Assembly (NCBI GenBank): GCA_026770615.1
Contig: MU631727.1
Span: 93,927-108,343, forward strand
Direction of reading: 5' to 3'
From: Pavlovales sp. CCMP2436
Lineage: Eukaryota > Haptophyta > Pavlovophyceae > Pavlovales
DNA: 14,417 bases
In this document: positions 7,511 through 14,417 of the stretch, piece after piece
How positions within the stretch are numbered: position 1 is the first letter of the stretch
How the letters are laid out: each line of letters opens with the position of its first letter
The notes under the pieces: model-generated
The model's database searches: none
What the model saw: the letters and a program-made list of their open reading frames with translations, nothing else
What the model was told of the DNA's origin: nothing
Made by a program: the position numbers and the translations under genes

Positions 7511-7943
7511 TTGATAGCTCAAATACTGAGGTAGCATTTTTTGGTGCCTCGCCAGTACGGAGGAAGGAGTTCCTCGATCTCTGGGCGACATGATTCTCAT
7601 ATTTACAAAACGGTCGGTCCATGTAATTTTTTTTTTTGCTAATACATGTTTGTTTTCGGCCGAGAAACTCCTCCTTCATATTACTTCACTTTTTCAAAAC
7701 AAAAAGAATAATATTAATAACTATAGCATTGATAGCTCAAATATCGAGGTAGCATTTTTTGGTGCCTAGCCAGTACGGAGGAAGGAGTTTCTCGATCTCT
7801 GGGCGACATCATTCTCATATTTATAAAACGGTCGGTCCATGTAATTTTTTTTTGCTAATACATGTTTGTTTTCGATCGAGGATCTCCTTCTTCATATTAC
7901 TTCACTTTTTCAAAAATTAAGAATAATATTAATAACTAGAGCA
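7511..7943. repeat. Two tandem copies of a 218-bp unit with internal inverted repeat
   Basis: Copy 1 is 7511-7728 and copy 2 is 7729 to about 7943; both start TTGATAGCTCAAATA and end near AATAATATTAATAACTA. They differ by scattered substitutions and small indels, notably the T-run length. Each unit holds an imperfect inverted repeat (GGAGTTYCTCGATC against a GATCGAG/GGCCGAG-type arm with CTCCTCCTTC). Copy 2 ends one base before the stop codon of the broken F-box gene, so the unit probably includes that gene's 3' end signal. No coding evidence. Confidence 0.85.
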
Positions 7944-9298
7944 TTAATCGGCATCCATGCCGGGGGTCTGGACGTACTGAAATGAGCTGTCGTACGTGTC
8001 CTCCGACGATGTGCTGTCGTTAGCAGCCTGATCGACAGCCTCGAGCCGGGCGCCGTTGGCCCGTCCGTTAGCCCATGTCATGCGAGTGGGACGTCCGTTG
8101 CCGGCCCGCGCCCACAGGAAGTAGCCCTTGTGCATCATCTCCTTGGTCATTTCGTAGCTGTCCTACCCCGGTGCTGCTCGCCAGACCTGGCCTCCACCCG
8201 GCACAATGTCGCAGATGAGGAGCAGCGCGAGCAGCAGGTCGTCGGGGTGCACCATCTTGCTCAGCCCGAGGCTGTCGATTAGGCTGCTCACAGTGGCTGG
8301 CGACGGAGGAGGCTCGATGCGCTGCGAGAGGCCAGGAGACATCGACACCTCGCAGTCGGCGAGACAGATCGCACCGCAGTTGCGCGGCGTTGATGGGGTC
8401 GGGTCAATGAGCACGTGCGAATCGGCGCCGAGGAGCAGCCAGTCGAACCAGGCGAGCAGCTGGTGGCCATGCAGGCTGTGCGAGCCGCGCATCGCCTCGG
8501 CAATGAACGGCTCGTCCGCCACGCCGATGACGGTGGCGTGGAACTTCCATGTGAAAGATGTAATGGCCTTCGTGTAGTCGCGCACTTCCAACGAGTAGAA
8601 AGCGACGAGGTCACCCCGCGGGCTTGCCACCACGAAGCGCTGGACCTTCTCCATGCAGCGGGTCGTCCTCGGCACCTGTGGCGTTTGGATGGTGCGGTCG
8701 ACCAGGAAGTAGAGCCCATTGATGGTGCGGTCGACCAGGAAGTAGAGCCCATTGATGGTGCGGTCGACCAGGAAGTAGAGCCCATTCGTGAGCGCCTCGT
8801 GCAGGGCGCGGCGCGAGAGCTTAGAGGTCTCGTAGTGAGAGAGAGTGCTGTAGCACTGCTGGAGAGCAAATCTACGCGCATCCTTCGGCATTTCCGCATA
8901 GTAAAAGCTCCTGCTTTTGGCCGACACCTCGCACTGGAACCTCTTGATGGCAGCATGGCACATGGCGTGGTTGCACAAAGTGTGCCGCGCCTTGGCCAGC
9001 GCCGAACCGCCCTAGACCAGCTCGCAAAGGTGGCGGAGGAGGTACGCCATCTTGCCCACCGAGTCGCGCGGCTCGACGTCGACGTCAATCACGGCTCAAT
9101 GTGGCCATCGAACAGCGGCACGCCCCAGCGGGCCTTGAACGCCGAGTTCCACGGGTCGAGGCGTGCGAACATGCAGCACGTGCGCAGCGCGTTGGCGACG
9201 TCGCGCGACTCCTCGCAGGCGATCGCACCCGCGAGGACATCGGGCGGGAGGTCCGTCAGGCGCAGCCGCTGCTCGTCGCCACCTGCGAGACGGTCCAT
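7944..9298 (-). pseudogene. F-box protein gene, broken by a frameshift and two in-frame TAG codons
   Basis: The start is ATG 9296-9298. Residues about 10-50 are an F-box: LRLTDLPPDVLAGAIA, then ANALRTCCMFARL and a Trp-rich end. F-box proteins recruit substrates to SCF ubiquitin ligases through Skp1. The frame hits TGA at 9089-9091, but one base over it continues (VGKMAYLLRHLCELV), meets TAG at 9012-9014, runs on for about 280 codons, meets TAG at 8163-8165, then continues in the same frame (DSYEMTKEMMHKGYF) to TAA at 7944-7946. G/C third positions persist throughout, so all segments were recently one coding sequence of about 450 codons. The middle holds three perfect 33-bp repeats. Downstream of the F-box I recognise no domain. 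Pseudogene is the simplest reading; assembly error or TAG readthrough remain possible. Confidence 0.65.
8688..8786 (-). repeat. 33-bp tandem repeat, three perfect copies, inside the F-box gene
   Basis: Units are 8688-8720, 8721-8753 and 8754-8786, each starting GATGGTGCGGTCGACCAGGA and identical. They encode an 11-residue unit NGLYFLVDRTI three times in frame. Perfect identity means a very recent expansion or an assembly artefact. Confidence 0.95.
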
Positions 9299-9320
9299 TG
9301 GGTCCAATGTCCCGTTCGGC

Positions 9321-9338
9321 TATTTTATAAAATTTTGA
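9321..9338. promoter_or_regulatory. AT-rich TATA-like segment between divergent ORFs
   Basis: CTATTTTATAAAATTTTG lies in otherwise GC-rich DNA, reading TATAAAATAG on the minus strand and TATAAAATTTTG on the plus strand. It is about 23-28 bp from both candidate start codons. Assigned by position and composition only. Confidence 0.3.
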
Positions 9339-9354
9339 ATCGCTGTGAAGACAC

Positions 9355-9570
9355 ATGGACGCTATCGTCTTCACTGCGGTAGGTGCATTACTCGTTAAGC
9401 TGTGGCGAGGTGTGCTCGCAGCGGGCCCGCTCACGGACCCCATCGAAGTGCGGGAATTAGCCACGCGCCCGGAGGAAGCCTTCGTTGCACAGCTGCCCGA
9501 CTGCAGCACCACAAGCGTTCCGGCGGCTCAGGCAGAGGCGGTCGCAAGCGTTGCGACGGTTCTTGGCTGA
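9355..9570 (+). CDS. Small ORF, 71 residues, possible membrane-anchored peptide
   Basis: ATG 9355 to TGA 9568-9570. The N-terminus (MDAIVFTAVGALLVKLW) is hydrophobic with a following basic/aromatic end, like a signal anchor, and the rest is polar. Third positions are moderately G/C-rich. It lies head to head with the F-box gene, 56 bp apart, around an AT-rich segment TATTTTATAAAATTTTG (9322-9338) that could serve as a shared TATA-type promoter. Not recognised; could be chance. Confidence 0.3.
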   Translation: MDAIVFTAVGALLVKLWRGVLAAGPLTDPIEVRELATRPEEAFVAQLPDCSTTSVPAAQAEAVASVATVLG

Positions 9571-9685
9571 ATTTCAGGTCTAAATTTCATCGATTTATTA
9601 AATATTCAGGCCTTAACTTTAATCAGGGCCGCTCTGTGACAAGGGAAGGACATAATTTTTTCGCAAATCAGGGTCGTGAAGCGCG

Positions 9686-10066
9686 ATGTCTTCGCCGCCG
9701 CGCTCGCCTCCGCCACAGAGCCTGGCCTGCATGTGCCTCGTGCACGACGACGACGAGAACCGGGTCGTCCTCGACCGCGCGGTCTACGCGCACGTCAAGC
9801 ACCTCCTCTGCGCCGATGTCCTGCTCTTTGCCAAGAATCTCTGCGAGCACTTCGCCGGCAACGAAGACGGCACCGCGCTCGGCCGGTACCTCTCCGCGCT
9901 GTCCGTCATCAAGAAGAGCGCGGTGTTTACGGACCTGTGCGGCGCCGGCAGCATCGCGTTCCTGACCTCGCACCCGGCGCACTGCGACACCCTCGACCAG
10001 GTCCAGCTGTACCACCTGCTCGCGTTTTGCGAGTCGCCCCTCCTCCGCACGCGCCCCTCACGCTGA
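9686..10066 (+). CDS. Hypothetical protein, 126 residues
   Basis: ATG 9686 (context GCGATGTC) to TGA 10064-10066. Nearly all third positions are G or C, whereas the flanks are AT-rich, so this is very likely real coding sequence. After a Pro/Ser-rich start (MSSPPRSPPPQS) it is predicted mostly helical, with eight cysteines scattered and segments such as YAHVKHLLCADVLLFAKNL and YLSALSVIKKSAVF. No family recognised. A single exon is sufficient; an upstream exon joining at an AG in 9560-9685 cannot be excluded. Repeat cassette D begins about 30 bp past its stop. Confidence 0.6.
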   Translation: MSSPPRSPPPQSLACMCLVHDDDENRVVLDRAVYAHVKHLLCADVLLFAKNLCEHFAGNEDGTALGRYLSALSVIKKSAVFTDLCGAGSIAFLTSHPAHCDTLDQVQLYHLLAFCESPLLRTRPSR

Positions 10067-10098
10067 CGGGCATCCCGATTGACGGGTATATATATATA

Positions 10099-10140
10099 CT
10101 TGAAACGTACCGCCAGCCAGAACCCCCCTACATTAATATA
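10099..10140 (-). repeat. Dispersed repeat R2, fragment D
   Basis: Read on the minus strand it holds only the intron-like start of R2 (TATTAATGTAGGGGGGTTC to TTTCAAG) and breaks off at a (TA)n tract at 10086-10098. Confidence 0.8.
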
Positions 10141-10179
10141 TACTTTCATACATATATATGTATACACTGTTATATATAG

Positions 10180-10364
10180 ATCACTGTCGGGCGGCCCCGC
10201 GTTGCGCAGCGACTCCAGCGCTTTGTTTTCGGCTTCCTCATCATCCACCACTTCTACCAGCTTCCCACTTCGGCGTAGCGCGTAGGAGCCTGCGTCGGAG
10301 CGCTAAGATCAACCTGACTTGAACTTGAAACGTACCGCCAGCCCGAACCCCCCTACATTAATAT
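10180..10364 (-). repeat. Dispersed repeat R2, copy B, carrying the longest exon piece
   Basis: On the minus strand, an intron-like part (10303-10364) ends in GATCTTAG. The exon-like part (10302 down to 10180) reads RSDAGSYALRRSGKLVEV, then VDDEEAENKALESLRNAGPP, then DSD, with no stop, before a TA tract. An acidic, helical sequence of about 41 codons is preserved. The parent gene was not recognised. Copies A and C carry shorter versions of the same exon. Confidence 0.75.
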
Positions 10365-10371
10365 AAATATA

Positions 10372-10500
10372 AGCGGCTCAGCACTGTGTAAACAATAAGA
10401 CAAGAGGCGTTCACTAACACAAGAGGCGTTGATCAACTGTAATATACACCAAGTCAGTGAGTGAACAACACCTATTGAACCATGCTGAGCCGCTATATAT
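10372..10500. repeat. Dispersed repeat R1: inverted fragment and copy 2, with a 12-bp direct repeat
   Basis: AGCGGCTCAGCA (10372-10383) is the inverted end of R1. 10448-10500 is R1 copy 2, almost identical to 854-908. Between them ACAAGAGGCGTT occurs twice (10400-10411 and 10419-10430). Both R1 pieces abut TA-rich tracts. Confidence 0.75.
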
Positions 10501-10510
10501 ATATATATAC

Positions 10511-10620
10511 ACCAGCTCCCCACTTCGGCGTAGCGCGTAGGAGCCTGCGTCAGAGCGCTTAGATCAGCCTGACTTGAACTTGAAACGTACCGCCAGCCCG
10601 AACCCCCCTACATTAATATA
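10511..10620 (-). repeat. Dispersed repeat R2, copy C
   Basis: The order is the same as copy B on the minus strand, but the exon-like part stops after RSDAGSYALRRSGELV, where a (TA)n tract (10493-10510) begins. The acceptor-like end is GATCTAAG. It lies 28 bp past the stop codon of the BT1-family transporter gene, so it may be within that gene's 3' UTR. Confidence 0.8.
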
Positions 10621-10647
10621 TATACATCAGGCATCTGCCGTCTGCGC

Positions 10648-11147
10648 CTACAACGCAACGGACTCAATGGATGGCGCGCGTGCCAGCACGTGGAATTCGC
10701 GATCGAAGTCGAGGCCGAACCTGCCACGGTGGCCGGCAACGGCAATCCCCGGCTCGACTGGTGCCACGCGGCCCACCAGCTCCAAAGTGGCGTGCGGCTT
10801 CGCCCCGCCGGCCTGTGCGGCCGCCTCCGCGTCGTCGGCGTCCGTCAGCACCTCTGGGTCGCTCGGGCTTCCAAGCGGCACCAGGAACGGGATGAGGATC
10901 AGCGGCAGCGCCCGCGTGAGCGAGCGGATAACAACGAGTAGCCTTAGGTTGGCAAACTCGGGCGCGTCCACCCCGCCGAGTGCGTTGAGCAGGCCAATTC
11001 CGAGGTAGGAACCCATCTTGCCGCCAAAATTGGAAAGGCCCATTGTGAGCGCAAACAGCGTCGCCTCGATCCCCTCGGGACACAGCCGCGCCGCAATTAT
11101 GAACATCGGCATGGCCTGCGTCGCGAAACCACGCGTGAGCGTGTAAC

Positions 11148-11184
<37 letters not shown>

Positions 11185-13327
11185 TAGCGCGCGTCAGCCT
11201 CGCGTGTGCGACACATGCCAGGGCGGGTGTAACATAAGGCAGTGGCGGATTACAATATGCCAGGGATTGCCATTGATATTACCGAGAGCCGTGCAAAGAC
11301 GGGCGATAACACCTCTTCTCCGAGCACGAACGCCGTGTCCGGTAATCCGATCTCCAAATTCCAACGACTCACCCATATAAAATCCAGCAGGTTCAGCGCG
11401 ACGAAGACTACCTGTGCAGGAACAAACATCAGCTGGACTGTCAGAGAGGGTGTGTGGGCAGGCAAGAATTAAAAATGAAAAGAAATAAGAAGTAGTGCGC
11501 ACTTGTGTCATCTGCCAAATTCGTCGATAGCTCCACGCGATGAAGTAGCGGTGGTAGAGAACAGTGCCCACGGCGAAGGACGCGTACCCCACCACGCTCA
11601 TCCATCCGATGAACTCGGGCGAGAAGCACGGCCTCGGGAACTGATTGTGCGCGTCGCCGAAAAGCCCCATATCCTCTTTGGGGGAACGCCAGTCCGACTC
11701 GCCCTGCGGCGTGCAGCTTGATTCAGAAGCCTTGAACCAGTAAAACATCACTGGTGTACTGCATTTTGTCGAGGGCGAGGGGCGAGGGATTTGGCTGGGG
11801 TGAGGGTTGGGTGTTGGATGCTGCGGCAAAGTGCACGAAAGGGCAGATTTGTGAGTGCGCGTCTACCTTGGCTGGATGGCACCGCTCAAAAAGATGTAGA
11901 TGCTCACTTTCGCCAGAACCATAGAAACCTTTCGCTCGAAGTGGTAGACGCAGACGACCACGAGGGTGGTGATGGCGACGGCGCCGCACCAGATTGCGAT
12001 GGCTGACTCAGTGGCGAGGGAAAGGCCGCCGATGGCAAAGGAGAGGAGGCAAACGCTGACCGAGAGCTTTGCAACGGCCGCCTTGACAGGGTCGGAATTC
12101 AGGGCGAGCACGCGGCTAGCGGGGCCGCAGCAGGCCTTGGAGCGCTCGTTCACAGCGGCGTATGGCCTCTCGCAAAGCCAGCCCTTCAGCGACGGCACGA
12201 GCATAACCGCTGAGGTGACTACGGAGGCGCCAAAGAGCGAGCGCGTGCCAAACTTGGCGAGGAGTGAGCCCTTAATGCACGAGCCGACGAGCGAACAAAA
12301 CGAGAGCGTGCCCCACGCCAGCGCCTGCAGATCGGGACCGTGAAGGGGGTGCGAGCGGGTGCGCTCGGCCATGGCCGCGTCTTTGGAATAGCGGAGAGAG
12401 GGGGGGGGGGTAATAAGAGTAGACATTTATGAGGAGACACCGACAGTAAGAGCAGACAGTGCTGCTGCTACTGGTTCTCACCAATCATCACATCTGGGGA
12501 GGCCATCGAGAAGTTTGCGAATAAGAGAAGTAGCGCGACGAGCGAAGGCGCAAGGATGGCCGGGTTGCCGACGGCGAGCGTGGCGAAAGCGGCGGAGCCT
12601 GCAACGGCCGCGATCGTGATGTACGGGGTTCGGCGCAGGCCGCGGATCGGGCACATGTCCGAGAGAAGCCCGAATGCGGACTTCATCTGCCACGGAATGT
12701 TGGCAAAGCCGTCGACTGCTGCGAAGCGCCGCGGAGAGAGGCCCAGCCCAGCGGGCGGCGCGTCCGTGAGCAAATACTGCGAGGCGAAGAAGCTGAGGGA
12801 CTCGCCGAGGCCTGCGCGAAATGGAGGGGACGCGTGCTGTGAGCGTTAGTTGGCTGAGTTGACTGACCTCGCGAGTGCGACACAGGTAGAGGCGCACGTA
12901 TCGAGCTGCACGCACCCTGGTTGAGGCCATACACGAGGGCGATGAAGACCAGCGGCCGCCATCCGAAAGCAGCGGCCATGCGCGCGCAGTACGTGCTGAA
13001 GGCCAGCGGGAAAAAGGCGAGATAGGCCATCGCCGTGGGGTTGACCGGGAGCCGATGTACCATCGCCGCATACTCGGCTGGAGAGACTGGATTCGAACTG
13101 AACCTGGGCTCAGGCTCGCCGCCCGAGGCAGGCACGGATCCGGCAGGCTCGGATCCAGCAGACCCGCTGCCCGTTGCAGACCCGCTGCCCGTTGCAGACC
13201 CGCTACCCGTGGCAGACCCGCTCGCGACAAGCTCGTGCCTCGCGCGCTCGTCAAAGGAAGACTCTCCCGCGGGCTGGCCATTTGCGGTAGATTCGCGCCC
13301 GACAAATGGAACGCGCGACGACACCAT
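10648..13327 (-). CDS. BT1-family membrane transporter (folate/biopterin transporter-like), six exons
   Basis: Exons on the minus strand are 13327-12916, 12811-12482, 12380-11867, 11758-11503, 11432-11283 and 11115-10648 (stop TAG). All introns (104, 101, 108, 70 and 167 bp) are GT-AG and phases agree, giving 709 residues. Family hallmarks: YGLNQGLGESLSFFASQYLL, then PWQMKSAFGLLSDMCPIRG, PDVMIDAAMAERTRSHP (codon split across intron 2), MFYWFKASE, SRWNLEIGLPDTAFVLGEE, and MPMFIIAARLCPEG with EATLFALTMGLSNFGG. BT1 proteins are about 12-helix carriers for folates, pterins and related substrates in plastid or plasma membranes; substrate here is unknown. The N-terminal extension of about 90 residues has SATGSG repeats. 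An in-frame upstream ATG (13435-13433) exists, but its codons look non-coding. Exon boundaries are inferred by eye. Confidence 0.88.
11141..11233 (-). mobile_element. Short retroposed sequence with A35 tail in transporter intron 5
   Basis: Read on the minus strand, about 43 bp of GC-rich sequence (11184-11226) ends in 35 consecutive A (T35 at 11149-11183 on the plus strand). GTTACAC lies immediately before it (11227-11233) and one base after it (11141-11147), the arrangement left by LINE-type reverse transcription of a polyadenylated RNA. The body is too short to identify. Confidence 0.55.
13158..13222 (-). repeat. 18-bp tandem repeat in transporter N-terminus
   Basis: About 3.6 copies of GCAGACCCGCTGCCCGTT (plus strand; 13158-13175, 13176-13193, 13194-13211, partial to 13222). 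In frame they encode Ser/Gly/Ala/Thr units (SATGSG) in the cytosolic-type leader of the BT1 protein; length change would keep the frame. Confidence 0.9.
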
Positions 13328-13369
13328 CTGATCGGCGGTCGTGTCCGCCGCGTTTGATGAGGTCGATCG

Positions 13370-13381
13370 ACTTTTAAAAGT
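13370..13381. promoter_or_regulatory. Perfect 12-bp palindrome upstream of the transporter gene
   Basis: ACTTTTAAAAGT lies 43-54 bp before the chosen start codon, the only AT-rich block in the area. It could be a TATA-like core promoter or a dimeric factor site. Assigned by position only; if the upstream ATG at 13435 is used it would be coding. Confidence 0.35.
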
Positions 13382-13391
13382 TTTTACGCAA

Positions 13392-13643
13392 TCAGATGGA
13401 AATCCAGTGATTGCTCTGGGCCACTCTGGGACCATTAACAGCTGCCGCGAACAAATCTTTTGCTACCACCCAAGCCATCCTCGGCGCGCGGACGGCTGAG
13501 GGCTCGGGCGGCGGGCTCAGCGGCGGGCATGGCGGCGGGGAGACTTTGCTAGAGCTGGGCGTCGGGCTTTGTGGCGGACTGTACGGCGTGGCGGCGACTG
13601 CGGTGGACTGGGCGGCAAGCTTGGTGGACACAGGGATGGGCAT
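13392..13643 (-). CDS. Proline/serine-rich ORF, 83 residues, uncertain
   Basis: ATG 13641-13643 to TGA 13392. The middle is Pro/Ser-rich (TPSSSKVSPPPCPPLSPPPE), typical of algal low-complexity linkers, ending MAWVVAKDLFAAAVNG. An open plus-strand frame shares the same third positions but lacks an ATG. It may be an upstream exon of the transporter transcript, a separate small gene, or simply skewed DNA. Confidence 0.25.
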   Translation of the reverse strand: MPIPVSTKLAAQSTAVAATPYSPPQSPTPSSSKVSPPPCPPLSPPPEPSAVRAPRMAWVVAKDLFAAAVNGPRVAQSNHWISI

Positions 13644-13733
13644 ATCGCCACACCACCTCGGAGGCGAGTACTAGCGAGGCAGCAAAGCGTGCTGGGCACG
13701 CGACAGCGTGGGAGCGAAGCGCGATCTCACGCC

Positions 13734-14313
13734 ATGCCATCCTCCTTGAAGAAGAGGCTTGACAGGGTGAAGGATCGACACGAAGAGCGCGTGCAGGCTC
13801 AAGCTCGGACGCGATCCGCCACGTTGGCCGATCGCGATGTCAACATACGACAGGCCGTATCTCGGGAACACGAGCAGCTTTGCACTCCGGACTTGTTGCT
13901 TCGGGATCTTGTCCTGTACAAGATTGCGCCCGTCGCGTTTGCGCGCCTTGTAGCGTATCGCGGACAGCAGCCATCGTGCCGCGAATTTCATTTTTTTTTC
14001 GCGGCGCTTTAGGATCACAACCGGCGCGGCGCTGGCGGAAACTCAGAAACTCCTCAAACTACGATGGCAGCCTCGCAAACTGAAGCAGAGACAGCTCGCA
14101 GCACACACATCTGAGGAGATGCAGCGGCAGCCCGACGAGACGCGTGCTCGGCGCAGCCTGTTCAGCGCAACGTGCCCAGCGCGGCATTTTAAAACCGGCG
14201 GGCGATTGAGGTGGGGGAATAGGAGAATGATTGATCGCAGCAACCTGTACATTGCCCCAGCGGTCGCACGAGCCCGCCGTGCCCGCGATCAATTCTCTCA
14301 CAGCCGAACCTGA
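13734..14313 (+). CDS. Basic helical protein, probably frameshifted at a T9 run
   Basis: From ATG 13734 the frame gives MPSSLKKRLDRVKDRHEERV, then a charged helical region and CTPDLLLRDLVLYKIAPVAF, and stops at TAG 14010-14012, 92 residues, just after a T9 run (13991-13999). If the run were T8, reading would pass into the adjacent frame, which stays open (AETQKLLKLRWQPRKLKQ, then MQRQPDETRARRS) to TGA 14311-14313, making about 192 residues of highly basic, helix-rich protein. Basic, Arg/Lys-rich character suggests nucleic-acid binding, but no family is recognised. The continuity across the homopolymer is an inference; the first 92 residues alone are an acceptable alternative. Divergent from the transporter gene. 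Confidence 0.4.
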
Positions 14314-14395
14314 GCAAAGGGAAGAATCTAAATCTCAATCGCAGCGGCGAATTTTTTTTATCGCGATCTACTTGAACCCGTAAAACCCGGTCGCG

Positions 14396-14417
14396 ATGTC
14401 CGCCGACCCGTTTACCT
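14396..14417 (+). CDS. Possible start of a gene running off the right edge
   Basis: ATG 14396 in context GTCGCGATGTCC begins MSADPFT and is open to the window end. The start context resembles that of the 126-residue gene (GCGATGTC). Only seven codons are visible. Confidence 0.3.

Noticed and set aside
7511..7943. CRISPR-like or satellite array
   Set aside because: Only two 218-bp units with no spacer structure, in an evidently eukaryotic context.
8415..9338. 307-residue plus-strand frame opposite the F-box gene
   Set aside because: It is the antisense of the F-box gene and its 33-bp repeats; the F-box motif is on the minus strand.
12478..13305. 275-residue minus-strand frame overlapping transporter exons 1-2
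   Set aside because: It reads the transporter exons and intron in the wrong frame; the BT1 motifs and splice phases fit the other frame.

Overview
This window looks like nuclear DNA of a unicellular eukaryote, probably a microalga. I favour a haptophyte or a similar GC-rich alga, but the sequence does not prove it. The reasons are GC-rich coding blocks with G/C-ending codons, separated by AT-rich intergenic DNA; short GT-AG introns of about 70-170 bp in the one complete gene; many microsatellites and homopolymers (C28, a CA/CG tract, a T35 run, (TA)n tracts); and several small transposon-like inverted-repeat elements. There are no bacterial-style operons or ribosome binding sites.

Layout. 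(1) 1-110: one exon of a C69-family dipeptidase (secernin-like), entering from the left edge. (2) 110-5590: gene-poor DNA with a CA microsatellite, a 167-bp Tc1/mariner-type MITE with TA duplication (1848-2014), a Cys-rich ORF of uncertain status on the minus strand (2925-3344), a dense run of hairpins that may be a structured RNA (4095-4349), and a large foldback (about 4690-4808). (3) 5591-6420: a dispersed repeat copy, a nested hairpin and a second MITE (6144-6317) lying among TGTAGAC motifs. (4) 6420-7221, minus: a zinc-finger/coiled-coil/acidic protein whose C2H2 finger is out of frame because of one extra base inside a 9-bp repeat. (5) 7511-7943: two tandem copies of a 218-bp unit, abutting the 3' end of a broken F-box gene (7944-9298, minus). 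(6) 9355-10066: two small plus-strand ORFs, the second convincing. (7) 10084-10640: a patchwork of repeat cassettes bounded by TA tracts, carrying truncated copies of an intron-exon boundary. (8) 10648-13327, minus: a complete six-exon BT1-family (folate/biopterin transporter) gene, the best-supported gene here. (9) 13392-14417: a proline-rich ORF, a small basic protein gene with a probable T9 frameshift, and the first codons of a gene running off the right edge.

The genes do not form an obvious pathway. The theme of the window is breakage and repeat activity. Three coding regions carry single-base shifts or in-frame TAG codons, and at least three kinds of small mobile or foldback element are present, including a short poly-A retroposed piece inside a transporter intron. 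Either this is a decaying, repeat-rich part of the genome, or some single-base differences are assembly errors. RNA and read-level data would separate the two.
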